NCBI GenBank assembly: GCA_021613535.1
Contig: CP075497.1
Span: 12,338,001-12,402,000 of the forward strand
Origin: Adineta vaga
Lineage: Eukaryota > Rotifera
Direction of reading: 5' to 3'
Length of the DNA: 64,000 nucleotides
This document shows positions 21,700-34,834 of this stretch, in pieces. Under the pieces are notes generated by a model that was given only the letters and a program-made list of their open reading frames with translations, was not told the DNA's origin and made no database searches. The translations under genes were made by a program, and so were the position numbers. Position 1 is the first letter of the stretch. Each line of letters opens with the position of its first letter.

Positions 21700-24600
21700 C
21701 AAAAAAACAAATGAATGACGAAAAATATTTGTTTCGTTTTTTTTTTAAAAGAGAAAAAAACAGTTTTTATTGCGTACATCCAGATACAAAGTATCGCCCG
21801 CCGCTCAGCTTCTTGTCTCTTTTTATTTTCTAAACTTTATTTGTCAAGTTCGACAAGCGCCGGTCGATATCATTTCAATTTTAATTCTTTTTTCTTGTTT
21901 TATTCAACATATTTTGATCTATCTAGAGTGTGACTAGTCAAGTGTTTTCATTAAAGACGGCTTTTCTCTGTTGCTGTCGTGTGTGTGGTGTATTTTCTTT
22001 TTTTTCTAATTTTCTTTCTTCTGGCTGCTTGTCGTCATTGTTATTTGGATGTTGTTGCCAATTTGACTTATATTACTTCTAATACGCGTTTTCTTTTCAT
22101 TTTCTGTAAATGTACGTGTGCTTCGTTTCTCTCGCAATCATTTCACTATTTTTTATTGTATTCTTCGCTATTTTAAATGTCTCTGTTTTCTTTCTTTCGT
22201 AAAAAATAACATCGAGAGCCAGAGTTCAGAGAATATGACGATAATGGGTTCATTTCTTCATCTCATTTTTCATATTTAGTTGCAAAGTTTACAACAAAAT
22301 CGTTGAAATTTAACAATAGTAACGCGTGGTTTCATAGTTTCAATATTATCTCTTGACAATATATAGAATTTAGTGTCTTCTCTTACTTCATTTCAAGTAG
22401 ATTTAGGTTTTCGACGAAAGATCAGCTTCGCGTATCTTGAACAAAATCAAAAAGATCTTACTCTTTCATACTTTTCAGTAAACGTACGAGCCTAAATAAA
22501 TATCAGCTAAGACGATAAACAAGATACAATTAGAGAACTTGACATTTCTTGAGTTAAATCCTCCCGTTCGTAGTGTGATAGTCTCATCAGCTTCGTCATG
22601 TGTCTTATTATTTATATTATCGAGTTTCACAGAGATTGATGAAGAAAAAACCTATAGAAATTATCACATCAACTGATGAGAGATAAAGAGAATTTCCAAG
22701 AAGAGGTGTGAAGAAAAGTCTAATCTATTTTTAAATGATTCTACAATCGATCAAATTCAACTAGAGCTCTATTCTCGAAAAAATATTGTTACATCGTAAT
22801 CCTCGGATTTTCCGTTTTGATTTTCTGGAACATGATTGAGCTTAAAAATCAGGTACGTAACACTATCAGTCAGTGCGATAAAATGAGAAGACTCTTGATA
22901 ACATATATAATGTAAATAGTATCACACACTATTCTGTTGATGATGATATTTTACCTTTAGTGATTGCGTTTTTACATCATTAAGTGGAACATCAGGATAT
23001 TTGTTTTCTTAAAATGACAGAAACACTCATTGTGTTTACTATTTCGTAGTGTGATACTTAGACGGTTCTAAATGATCTCGAGAGTCCAGACAAGGATAAT
23101 AGCTTTTGAAGATATTTGGTTTTGACAATTATTTCTCGATTGTTTGCTGTTCGTAGTATACTTATATGAATATTGTGAAGAAGGAATTAAAAATTTACTC
23201 TATTCTTTTTGATACTTCATACACAAAAGAAAATGAAATATTATCATTATCATTAATCATTTAATATATTTTGTCCAGTAATATCATCTTACTCAACCTA
23301 TGTCATGAAATTTGTCGTTCATATCAAAACAAATCATGTTCTGATAAGAGTCTTGACTTTGAATGAACTATCTCTTCTCAATATTGACTGAAAGTCTATC
23401 ACTGATTACTAATAACGACGAAATTAAATCTGCTTCTCTGTCTGCAGATCATGTGGGTGGAGATGACATTCTTCATCTTTCTTTTGCCTCAAGAGATTGA
23501 CCTGTCCAGATCGATGACATATCTCTCGTCTTTTCCTGCGAGAATCATTGACACATAAGTCATTTTTTCTTCTTCTTCAATCGTCTATCCTCTTTTTAAA
23601 AGTCTATCTAATCTATATTTGACACCATCCAGCTGTTCATTCGTAATTCAATGTCTGTATACCTTTCTGATTAACTAATTATCACGTTTATCATCTTTCG
23701 TCTAATGTGTGAACGATTGTTTAGTAAAATAAATTCTTTTCCTGCTGAGAATATTTTTCACACTTTGTCAATAAATCGATGTTGAAGACGATGGTCAATT
23801 CATTGAATGGGAAAGTCTTTTCTTCTTTTTTGATCTAATCAAAAGTGCAATGTATGAAGAGCTCTGCTATGTTGGTGTCAACATAGACAAAGACAATTTC
23901 CTGGTTTTAGTCATTGCATAGAATATAAAATGAATCTCATTTATGGACATTGTATGTTCTTTTTTAACAATGAATGACTCTCAAGAGAGAGAGAGAAAGA
24001 AAAGAATGACCTCTCTTTCTCTCTTTTATATTCTGTCTCTTCATTTTCTGTTATAAAACATTGACTAGCATGTATTTGATGTGTTTAAGTATTGAACATA
24101 CAGGTGGTTTATATTGATTTGAATAAAGAGAAAAAGGTGGGATTTTCTTCTTCAAAGAAATCAAATTTACATACGGTATGATTTTAATTCAATATTTAAC
24201 AAACACTTAATACATTCATTTAAAAAATGAACTTTTTCTTCTCGATAGAGAATATTATATGAATTTCTCCACCCTCTGTGAGATATACAAACATGAACAT
24301 ATGTTCTAAGGAAAGATTAGACGTTTCTGTTCATCAACAGAACAGACTTGGTCTGCACGATATTTGTATATACACATATGAAGAATAACTTCTAATTTGG
24401 CATTATACAAAAAGAAAAGATCATTTTACATGTCTCTGTAGGTGTCCATGTTTTTTCAACTTTTTCAACAACTATTTTGAGAAAAGACCGTGTCAATTAA
24501 AATGACCTCTTTTGTTTGTCTTCGTATTGACCTTCTCTTCCTATCTCCCTCTCTCTCCCTTTGCGTGTGTGTGAATAATGAATACGACGAGTCTAATTCT

Positions 24601-26163
24601 AGAATAGAATGAATGAAATCTATGTTCTGTTTCTTCTCTATTTGACAAATATTAGATGAGAGAAATAGATGAAACGGAAATCGTGATATATTCACTCGCG
24701 AATAGAATTTATCCGTTGACCAATTAGATCGAGTAAGAGTTTTCTTTTTCTTCTTCATTCTAATTATCATTTGATACATTTTTTTTTATTTTATATTTTC
24801 TAATGATCATTGATAAAAGTCATTGAGTTACTTATTCCGGAAATCATTTTTCTTTACCTCAATGAATCTGTTCTATTAAAGGAAACAGATGATCTGACCA
24901 AGGCTCTTTCATCGATAATGTTCACACGCGCACCAGATTATTTCAGTAGGTTTTTTCTTCTTCTTCTTCTTCTTTTGCATAATCATTACGAAAAGTAAGA
25001 AATCCAATGAAGCGAACGTGATGCGCAGATAATGACTTGCGACGGTGGAATTATTTAGTGTCAAAAGAGTCACAAAGAAAGATTATTGATAGTGAAAGAC
25101 TATATATGTGCTTCAATGACTTTCGACATTGTGTCACTTCACAATATCAGAATCATCATAAAGAATGGTCGAATGATTTTTAATCAAAAAAGAAAAAACG
25201 AGGAACAGTTCATTGATCGAAACTTTTCCTACAGCGATATTAAACATTGTCGTTTTCAAGAGAAAAGAAACTGACATGATTTGCATATCGACGTAAGTTT
25301 ACTAATCGATTGAACACATATGACAAAGATTAAAATCTTTACACATTTGTGTTTTGCATGTACATCGAGAAGGTAAAATGATAACGAATCGCGTTTTGTC
25401 TAAATAATGACATAAGATGAAGTGAAGAGTTCATTTTGTTTAATTAGATGGTTACATCATAATAATGAGTAAGTTTACTCGCGTTCTTTCTTTCCCTTTT
25501 CGATCAACGTCCAGACATTAGGATAAAATACATGGATCGAATAACAAACAGGATTAGATGAATGCGTGTAAAAGGAGACTAGATGTGCCTTTGAGCATCA
25601 CTCATCAGCTTAGAAGAAGAGATTTAATGAAGAATGCGAGTTCATTTTCCGTGTAAAATTCAATAACCTTGAAATAAAATATTTAAAAATTGTTCAATTT
25701 TATTCGCATCAATAAGTTTGTCTTTCGTTCTCAATTGACTCGCAACAAATCAATCATATAAATGTAGTTCGTTCATCTTCTTATTTTTACATAACATTCA
25801 TTGAAGCATAGCCTATCATTTAGCATATGTGATGACAAGAACTTTTCATCAATAGAAATTTCTGGCACACAAAGAAGAAAAAGAAAAGATAACCACTAGT
25901 ATGTTTGTGTCATTCAATAGCTTTTTTCTTCTTCTTCTTTTCTTTCTTTTTCTCTCATCTCGATGTAATAATGAGAACATATTCTTCTTTCTCTTAAACT
26001 TGAATAGGAAAGAATGAGAAGTTCGATCTAATCACATCTGCCTACCGGGTGAACCAAATGTAACTGGCTTGCTTTTAATCAAGGGCAAAAAACTGATCAA
26101 ACTTCGTCTTTTCCCTTAAGATATTCTTTTTTCATTGATAGAAAAACAATCTGATTTCAGATT
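21700..26163. other. Long gene-poor stretch, about 4.4 kb
   Basis: The largest stretch without a recognisable exon. The first part is 3' UTR-like, pyrimidine-rich DNA. The rest has mixed composition, scattered homopurine/homopyrimidine tracts (a GAGAGAGAGAAAGAAAAGAA tract at about 23987 facing CTCTCTTTCTCTCTTTT at about 24011 can pair as a hairpin), and no long codon-biased ORF in either strand. The ORFs at 24465-24779 (minus), 24810-24998 and 25086-25274 are not supported. Distal regulatory DNA, long noncoding RNA or noncoding first exons of the gene at 26164 are all possible. Confidence 0.45.
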
Positions 26164-27417
26164 ATGGTTCAACTTCCTCCTCCACCTTTATTTACCATTC
26201 GTCCTCCACCCAAACCACCTGGTTCATTTTTCGAACAATTTCAAACGATTGAAATTCTCAATGGTCAATGTATAATTCCTTCATTAAATCTTCTTTCAAA
26301 TTCAACGGCAATTCTTCAACAAAAAGAAATCAACTGGTTAAATCTTTCTCTACTAATTTTAGCTTTTCTTAGTATCATTTCTTGTATTATTATTGGAATA
26401 TTTATTTTTATTTGTCTCAAGTAAATTTATTTGATTTTATCAAAAATATTGGACAAAACAAAGTTTATTTGTTTAGAAAATTGAAAAAAGAAGAAAAAAA
26501 TTATAAAAATTATGTGATTACTGGTTCATTAGCAAGAAATACACATCAATCGGAACCTTGTGCACGAATAAATGAACATTATAAAGTAAGATTTCAATTC
26601 ATTCCATTACTCACATTTCCTCAATGAATAATTTATCAAAAAAAATTCTTTTTGATCATTTAATTTTTCTCTTCACACACGTCAGTATGAATGTAATAAT
26701 AGAGAACAAGTGTCTTTGAAGAAGAGATTGATTAATATTACTGTTATGAATGTTACAAAAAAAAGTAATAATCTCTCTTGATTTTAGTGTACATCTAATA
26801 CATTAAATTGTTGTGATGATTATTATTCTCATCAATTGATTTCATTAAATGACCCAACATTACCATCTTCAACTCCACATCAATTTGATTCTTCTTCCTT
26901 CGTTACAAATTCCATTGGTTTTGATAATTTACAAAATCATCAATATGAATGTATACCTGAATATTTATTGACAATGACTCGTCGTCATCATCATCATCCG
27001 CCTTCGTCATCTACATCACACATCTGTCATCATCAACATTCATTATATCATCAACCCAATATATCTTCGATACCATATGCTACTTTTTCTCGATCATTAA
27101 TTCATTCACAAGGAATAACAACAGCAAGTACAAGTGATAGTAGTCAATGTACTTGTTCTTCTTCTTCTCCTCCTCCTCCATCAACAACAGTCGTTCAAGA
27201 AGAATCATCAATACCATTACTTACCTCATCAATTCCGAAAGAATCTCAAAGAACAGATGAAATATTCATATCTTCGCCGAAATCAATGAGAATTGGATGG
27301 ACAAGACGAAATAATATTTCGACATCATCAATGAAAAGAAAACCGTCAACAAATCATTCTAATGAACAACGATATAGTTTTCTATCTCAATTAAGAAAAT
27401 CTTCTGTATTACAATAA
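26164..27417 (+). CDS. Single-pass membrane protein with disordered cytoplasmic tail
   Basis: Likely four exons (26164-26420, 26477-26585, 26686-26742, 26788-27417), 350 residues; the 57-nt third exon could be skipped without breaking frame. The N-terminal part is proline-rich (QLPPPPLFTIRPPPKPPG). One transmembrane helix spans about 58-84 (LNLSLLILAFLSIISCIIIG), after an NST glycosylation sequon and followed by a Lys-rich stop-transfer segment. The tail is long, His/Ser/Pro/Thr-rich and probably disordered, and has a Cys pair (LNCCDDYY) just after the membrane-proximal region. There is no cleavable signal peptide, so a type III orientation with a short N-terminal ectodomain is likely. The function is unknown and I recognise no family. 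Confidence 0.65.
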
Positions 27418-28189
27418 GAATTTCGAATAGAATATGCAGGGATTCATTGCTTTATTATTTGCATTTTTTCATTCAATTGATTCCATTTAGCGAAAAACAA
27501 AGTTCAATTTAATCACTTCGATAGTCAAATATCCTCAATATACATATGAAATTCATATATTTAAAAGAACTGATCTTTGTAATTTAATTCAATTCAATAT
27601 ATTCTTTTTTTTCCGAAGATCACAACTATTTTGTATAACATACATGATCTAACATTATACAATTGTATTGAACTCAAGGAGAATGAACAGAGAATTTACT
27701 TTTATTCATTCAGTTGTTGTCGAAAACTAATGAATAAACATCATTTTGTTGCATCTTGTTTTTCAAAGTAACATTTATATATCTTCTCGGAAATAAATAA
27801 AACTGCCAATGACTATCTCAAATACAATATGAACTTATATGTATTAGAAAATAAGAGAAACAATAACATGGAGAAAAAAGTAAGGTGTTGCATGCATAAA
27901 GATACCGCATGTTATTAAAACAGGTAACCATTAACCAGCTGAATATATAGAAAATGAGTTAGTGAAAGAGAGAGAAGGGCGAATCAGAGCGAAATATTAA
28001 CTTGAGGAGAGAAGAAAAGGAAAGAGAACATATATTATTTACAAGTCTGTAAAGATTTCTATGAAAAAGAAGACATAGAATAAATATTTTCATAATTTAT
28101 CACAATTACAAGGTATGATTATTGAATAACGCTTGAAATATGTTAATATCCTTTATTTTGAAAGAAACACGCAAATCAAGATCATTGAC
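27418..28189. other. Intergenic region, no gene seen
   Basis: AT-rich spacer between the membrane-protein gene and the convergent ART-TPR pseudogene. Nothing else was recognised. Confidence 0.45.
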
Positions 28190-29500
28190 AATTTATTCTT
28201 GATATTTTTCGATATTCGTAGAACTATCGTCAGTATCTGCATGATGTAGTAAATGTTCTATGTCACCAAGAATGTGTTGAAGACCTGAAAACTCTCTAAT
28301 ACCTCCGCTCATAGTATTAAATAGTGCGCCAATACTGTCCAGAAACTCTTTCAAATCAGAATCATTTGAATCAAATTTGAAGGAAGCGTTTTCTTTCAGG
28401 TTTCGAATGCTTTTTCATGACATCAAAGTGCGTTTGAATACTCACCTAGGTTAATATATGCGATGCCGAGCCCATTACAGGGGAGAGCAAACCTTCGATC
28501 CGATGGAGAGAGGAATTTTTGAAAAATATCAACGGATTTTCCAAAAGATTCAATAGCTTCGTCAAATTTACCTTCACCATTATTGATCATTCCAAATATA
28601 CGGTAGATCGATGCTTTCTCATAATCGGCATCCATGCTATATAATATAATGTCAAATAAACCTAATTTCATTAGTAAGTTACCTAATCGATACCATCCTT
28701 TTTCAGTTGGAAATGTTTCTTGTCGCATGCTCTCAGTAAAATTACGCAGTTGAGGATCATCAACATTTGTTAATGTTAAATCTACTTGTCAGAGACAATT
28801 GTTATTCTCATGAAATTGCTTAATTTCTCCGATACGAAAAACAGAATGCATGGAGAAAAAAATCTCTTCTTCTTTCTCAAGTGCACTAATATCATGAGTT
28901 TTGACGAAAGCAGTAGTCGATTTCGATGGATCGACAGTTATCTTAAAGAGAACATCAACTAAATCAGGACTTTATTGATCACTACCGGCGAACAAATATG
29001 ATATATCACAATCAACACTTGTTGATAAAAGTTGTTGAATGACATTATAATCCATCTTTGGTTTTTTTATTTTGCAAAGTCTGTTTTTGATAAACCTTGA
29101 CCACGATATACGATGAACGTGTCTGATTATGAATGGGCATTATATTGCTGATTATGATGGTGATACTCTTCTTCAATTTTGTCTACTATGTTTAAATCAA
29201 TATTATTACTGATGGATAATTCCTCGCGACAACACTTGATAAAATTATCAAAATGCTTATCTTCGAAAACGATTGTAAGTAAAATTTCCTTGAGAATTAA
29301 GATATACATAAAGGATTGATCGAGTTCGTCGAGATTTTGATTTGCGACTATATCATGTTAAATTGAAACCTTTCTCCTTCGTAAAATATTATCTTGTCGT
29401 ACCGCACGAATGGATTCAAAAAAATTGATCAAATAAATATGACCTAACGAGAAGTCAACCGATCGATTCTCCTGAAAATTACGAGATACTTCTTGACAAC
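28190..29500 (-). pseudogene. Decayed ADP-ribosyltransferase-TPR gene
   Basis: Read on the minus strand from about 29500 down. Pieces of an ART domain: LDQSFMYILILKEI..., the arginine-motif segment YRGQGLSK (29095-29108 region), a MSFNNF segment just before the serine motif, and KEEEIFFSMHSVFRIGEIKQ with the EEE-type catalytic region. These lead into WQVDL-like and PQLRNFTE segments and then TPR units (WYRLGNLLMKLGLFD; FGMINNGEGKFDEAIESFGK; LGIAYINLGEYSNAL). This order is typical of the large bdelloid ART-TPR family. It is dead: stops interrupt the ART region (several TAA/TGA, e.g. after SDQ and after NCL), a block is missing between the EEEYHHH segment and YRGQG, the serine-motif region is frame-shifted, and the last TPR has two stops. 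Only 28423-28728 remains open. Confidence 0.8.
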
Positions 29501-30711
29501 GAGAATAGAGAAGCTAGTAAACAGATGAAAGAAATCTTTCGAAAATTACGAATAATTTGGAATAAATTGTTAAAGACGATAGACAGAAATGTTTTCAAAA
29601 TCTTATCAGGAACCCTACTTTAAAGTTTCATTTTAAGACATCTTTTTTTGAAGAAATCGGGTACTACTCTAAATGATGATTATATGATCAAAGTTGACTC
29701 CATTTTTGGTTTACTGTGAAAATGTCGAACGATAAAAATATCGAAAACATCAAAAGAATGAGCTGATAGGTGGTTTTATTTTTATTTTCGACGTTTATAC
29801 GGTAAACCATCCAAAATATTTTGTTCGCCATGTAAATTAGAATTAGCAAAAACTGTGCTCGATATTCAGATTCAATTTTTAGTTTTCGTACTCGAGGATA
29901 TATGGGTGGGTGTAGATTCGAAGATGATTTAACATTCACCTACACCGCCAAGACCTTCGCAGCAGTTATCTCTCTTTTTCCCTTTACATATTTCCTACTG
30001 CTCTTTTGTCCAAACTGAATATATATTAACGTAATGCACATTTTCTTCTTTAAATATATAAAGTAGATGAAACTTTTTGTTTATTTTGAGAAATACTTAT
30101 ATCAATTGGTCAATATTTTGTGTTTTGAGTCTTTGTATCATTTTCACACATTCTTTTGTTTATTTCAACACATTAGAATTTTTGATTACTGATAAGACAC
30201 TTCTATAGTCTTTTACTTTCCCCTCTCCTTACACATTTTGTTCTGCAAACATACATCACACAACGAGGTAAAAAAACGAGAGAAAGGAAGAAAGACAGAA
30301 CGGAAAGAATCAATACATCAGTGTGGTATATTCTGTTCCAACTATCGTCAATCGATCACAACATCACCTCGAGAGCAGAGGAAAAAAAGTATGTATTATA
30401 TAATTATTCATGACCATCGTTTTTTTTTCTGCATTCTCGTCAGTTCTGATCAGCATAACGATGAGTATAAAAGAAGAGAGAAAGGAACAAAAATTAAGCA
30501 GAACATTCGTTCAAATGTCAATTCATTGTAAAACTATTCACATTGTGTTTTTCTACATATAATTACGACTAGAAGGCATCACTACCCCTCCTATTACATC
30601 ATTGGTTATTTAGTGAAGGACAATTTCTAACAAGTAAAAGAACGAACATCAACATTACACATTTTCATTCGAATTCAAGACCCATTTTTTTTCTTCTTCT
30701 TTCTTTAGATA
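29501..30711. other. Intergenic region upstream of the innexin
   Basis: No coding exon was seen; the ORFs at 29688-29939 (minus) and 30238-30531 are of chance quality. Just before the innexin ATG the sequence reads TTTCTTTAG/ATAATGG, which looks like a splice acceptor, so a noncoding 5' exon probably lies in this stretch. Confidence 0.45.
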
Positions 30712-32099
30712 ATGGCTGATACAATATTAAAATTAAGTCGAAGTTTAGTTAAAATCGATACAAATAATGATTTTTCATCCGATCAAATTCATTATCAAAT
30801 AACATTTACTGTTTTAATTATCTCTGGAATTGCATCAACAAGTTTACAGTTTTATGCTGATCCAATTCAATGTATTCAACCAGCACAATTTACCGACGGT
30901 TATACATCATTTGCTCGAACATTATGTTGGTTAAATAATACATATTTTTATCCTCAAACGTATACGAGATTACCATTGAATAAAAATGAACGAGAACAAC
31001 ATACACTTTATTATTATCAATGGTTACCATTTGTTTATTTAATTCAAGCATTTTTCTTTTTATTGCCACATTTAATTTGGATTAGTTTTTATAAAAAAAA
31101 TGGTTTAAATCCAGGTTTAGTTGTTGAACAAGGAAAAAAATTTGATAATAAAACTGATATCAGTCAACGAATTGCTGAAGAAATTGAAAGATATTTAATG
31201 TGTAGACAATTAGCACAATGTCGAAAGAAATTATTACTTCGTATTGATGTTAATGAACAGTCACAAAGTCAATCTACACCATTTTTACCTAAAGTTTCAT
31301 TTCGATTTCGATATCATACATATTATCTTGTTTCACTTTATCTTTTTATTAAATTTCTTTATCTTCTTAATATAATTATACAAGTTTTAATATTAAATGT
31401 TCTTTTATCAACGGGTAAATATGGTTTTATTCGTTTTGGTGCAGATACAATAAAATATCTCTTTCAATCATCATTACGTGAACGTATTACAAATTTATCC
31501 TATCAACATCAACAATTATTTCCATTTGTTACTCTATGTGATTTTCATATTCGAGAATTAGGACAAGATCATTATTATACAATGGAAGTAAGACAATTTC
31601 ATTTGATAAAACTCAATTTTCTCTCTTTTAATTTTAGTGTATATTATTAATAAATATATTTTATGAAAAGATTTATTTTGCAATGTGGATTTGGTTTGCA
31701 GTTTTATTTCTCATATCACTTTTCTCATTTATCTATTCATTCTTTCTTTATATTCCAATGTTTTCTCGTTCACAATTTATTAAAAAGATCATTGATTCTA
31801 TCGAAGCAAAAAAACGACATACAGCAACAACATCCGAACCAATTTCTTTACATTTACGAACAACAAATGATGAAATACATTGTGATGATTATCTCTTTGA
31901 TAAAAATCGACGAAAAAATTTTGTTCATTGGTTACAACGCGATGGAATTTTTCTTCTTTATTTACTTAAATCTCATGCAGGTTCACCATCAGTTATCAAA
32001 TGTGTCGAAGATTTAATGAAAATTTGGATTGAAAAGTATGAAGATAAGTCAAAACTTGCGGAACAATTACTGAAAAATGAATTTCAATTTTCCAAATAA
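30712..32099 (+). CDS. Innexin (gap-junction protein)
   Basis: Two exons (30712-31587, 31638-32099; intron 50 nt), 445 residues. Innexins form invertebrate gap-junction channels and hemichannels. The diagnostic YYQWLPF motif is at about 103-109, at the start of the second membrane helix. Four transmembrane helices are visible: about 32-47, 104-125, 205-230 and 303-330. Extracellular loop 1 has two cysteines (QCIQPAQF and TLCWLNNTY) and loop 2 has two (TLCDFH and MECILLIN), as the family requires. The second loop's last cysteine is encoded at the start of exon 2. NNT in loop 1 is a potential glycosylation site. The C-terminal tail is long and charged. The start follows an acceptor-like sequence, so a 5' UTR intron is likely. 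Confidence 0.93.
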
Positions 32100-32673
32100 A
32101 AACATTCGATTTTTATGATATTGATATTGAATGATATAACCATAAAGTAATTTACAAAAATATCGATCAAGATATTTCGCTTCGAGACAGAAGATCGAGA
32201 ATATTTTTTGTTATTCTTTCTAATTGAACAGATTCATCTATTGAAATAAAAGTATTTAACAAAAACTTACATAATCTTTAATCTATGTACAAGTTCGATG
32301 AGAATTCGTCTAATAATCATTGTAAACTATTGCTAAGACAACAACGATACACATCCCGAAACCACCCCTATAAATTTCAAGTGATCATGATCATTCAAGT
32401 TATAAACAACTGGAAAAAGTGCATCGATAACATACAAAAGACTTTTATAAATTGATCTATAAAAATCCAAGAGAGTAGAGCTACTTGATATAAAATTAAC
32501 TTCTAGTTTTCTTTTTATGATATATAATAAACTCCATTTGCTTTAAATACTAGAAATTCTTTCTTTTTCGATCAAATAACATTTGATTACTGTTTTTTGA
32601 CATTTATCGATCAAAATATCTCAGAACAAGCAAATGTTTCTTTTCTGATAATTATTCAATTGGATTGATTTCA
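32100..32673. other. Intergenic region, no gene seen
   Basis: AT-rich spacer of about 570 nt between two plus-strand membrane-protein genes; it would hold the 3' end of the innexin mRNA and the promoter of the next gene. Confidence 0.45.
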
Positions 32674-33903
32674 ATGGCTGATGACGAAGAAAATGATCCA
32701 ACCGCCCCATTTAATGAATTAGAAGCGTTTGATTCACTTTGGCAAGCGTTAAAATGGAATCAAATAAAAAAACGTGTGCCTATATGTTTTAAAAAAACAA
32801 TTCATAATCGATATTTTTTTGCAAATTTTGTTTATCTTGTAAGAGGAAAGTTGATTAAAAGAATTTTGTTGTTAAATGTATCATTAATTTTAGCTCTATG
32901 CAATTGGTATTATGGTTATTGATTATGATCCATGGATTAATGGATCAGCTGAAGCAGGAGAAATAACAAATGAAATCATCTGTTCTTGTAATGAAACAAC
33001 AACGGCGATTATTTCTACAACTGCAGTTGTGGAAACTGGAATATCTCTTGTAAATGGAATGTATCTTGGTAAATTGAGAAAGTTTTATTGAAATTTAAAA
33101 GATTTCGTTTTTTTAAGGACTAGCAGTTGTACATATGATTTCTGCTACTTTATATTGGTGGGCATGGAAAGGTAATAAGAGATTGTTTTTCTTCTTCTCT
33201 TTGGAATTCTTATTTGTTTTGAAAAGATCATCGTTGGAATGATCTGATTATGATACCCGAATATTTAAATCATGTTGAAGCTGGTTTATATCTATGGGCT
33301 GCAAGTTGGTATCAAAAAGAAGATGGATTATATGGTCATTATACATTAGCTTTACATAAACTTGAAACAGTAGCAGCATTCGTAGAATTATTTGCTTCAT
33401 TTGGATGGTAAATTTCAAGATGGAAAACGTAATATATTTTATTTCAATTATTCTTTAGGATAATGTCATGGTATCGAACATATACACGTGCAGTAGGACG
33501 TGGTTTTACATTTGAAGATCCTGATACAGTGGCATATACATTAACAACATTAAGTTCATTTATTTATATCGCATATAATATACAAATATTAATGAGTCCG
33601 GAACAATATGGAACGAATACACTTTATTATAATGGTGATATCATCTATTCAATTGGTGCGATCTTTTATTTATGGGCAAATCTACGTGATGATGGTTGGT
33701 TATGGTGGATGCCAGTTGCGGGACAATATGGAATTGCAGCCGGAAGAATACAAACAGGAAAACCAATTCGAGCTGGTTTACCTCATGCTTTAATTGGTGG
33801 AAATGAACCTTGTCTAAAATGTTATCGAACATGTTTAAGAAGAGATTCAAATGAAGGAAATGCAGGAAATGCAACGGTTGTACCAATTCAAGAAAAAGTT
33901 TAA
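32674..33903 (+). CDS. Multi-pass membrane protein, unrecognised
   Basis: Five exons (32674-32838, 32894-33068, 33118-33171, 33227-33407, 33459-33903), 339 residues, in frame. The acidic N-terminus (MADDEENDPTAPFNELEAFD) is followed by a basic patch and then several hydrophobic segments: about 48-66, 88-112 (cut by intron 2), 117-132, 150-165, 178-194, 225-243 and 250-275. Trp-rich helices (SATLYWWAWK; DDGWLWWMP) stand out. The C-terminal 50 residues are soluble with a CLKCYRTCLRR cluster, possibly palmitoylated. No transporter, receptor or enzyme signature is recognised, so function is open. The ATG at 32674 was chosen because upstream in-frame sequence has only a TTG. Confidence 0.75.
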
Positions 33904-34834
33904 CTGCTGCACTTTTTTTTCGAAATAAAAGTCTTTTCTTTTTCAATAAATTGATTTGAATATTTTAAAGTAAATGAGAAAAACGATTTGAGATAATAAT
34001 AATAGTTTAGCTAATCATTTTCTTTGTGTTAATTAACAACGATTTTATTCAAGGCTTTTTCTTCTATTATTATTCATCAACTAATAATAGATTTCTTTTT
34101 CTTATATTCAACACAAATTAATCTTATCGTTCGACAAGGTTTTTATCAATTTTATTTCAGAATTAAAGATTATCATAAGCAATGAAACTTTTTTCTTCAA
34201 ATTGAAGATATAACAAGAATTTATCATTCCAAATGATGCAATCAAAAGAATAACCTTTTGCTATACTTATCAATCATCATTAGTGAACTTACATAATCGT
34301 TTTTTTCCTTCTTCTCTCTTCTTCTTCTTCTTAAGATATCTGTAAAGTCTTTCTTAATATATCAATTGAACAAAATGTAATAAACAATTCTTATTGAATA
34401 TTTCATGAGTTATTCATAAGAAAAGAAGAAGATTCAATATCAATTGTCTTTTGATCTCTCCCGTCGTATAGTAGAAATAATAATAATAATAATAATGAAA
34501 GAAAGAAAGAAAGAACAAACAAATGAAAAGAAAAAAAAGTATAATGTACACACATAAAAGAAGAGAAAATGTAATATCCACACGCTCTATTCTCTGGGCG
34601 AACGAACCACAGGTAACAACAGCGAGAAAAAAAACAACACATAAAAAAATAAAAAAGAAACTGAACAAAACAATATCATATACTGATGATGATTATTATC
34701 ATATGTAATACAAGAAGCAATGTGTGAAAGACGTGCGACTCAAAAAGAAACCAATGAAAAAAAGGAAATCTTATGTGCGAGTAATAGAAATTTTGCGATA
34801 TGAAAAAGCGAATCGAGTCGTGTCCTACACTTAT
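33904..34834. other. Intergenic region between convergent genes
   Basis: It contains 3' UTR material, an ATA microsatellite (about 34476-34496) and poly-purine tracts. ORFs here (34403-34708, both strands) translate to low-complexity residues and were not called. Confidence 0.5.

Noticed and set aside
24465-24779. Minus-strand 104-residue ORF in the gene-poor stretch
   Set aside because: Translation is basic and low-complexity (KKKKKT, QREREGDRKRR) from purine/pyrimidine tracts; no domain or splice support.
34403-34708. Overlapping ORFs on both strands near the ATA microsatellite
   Set aside because: Low-complexity translations caused by microsatellite and poly-purine DNA.
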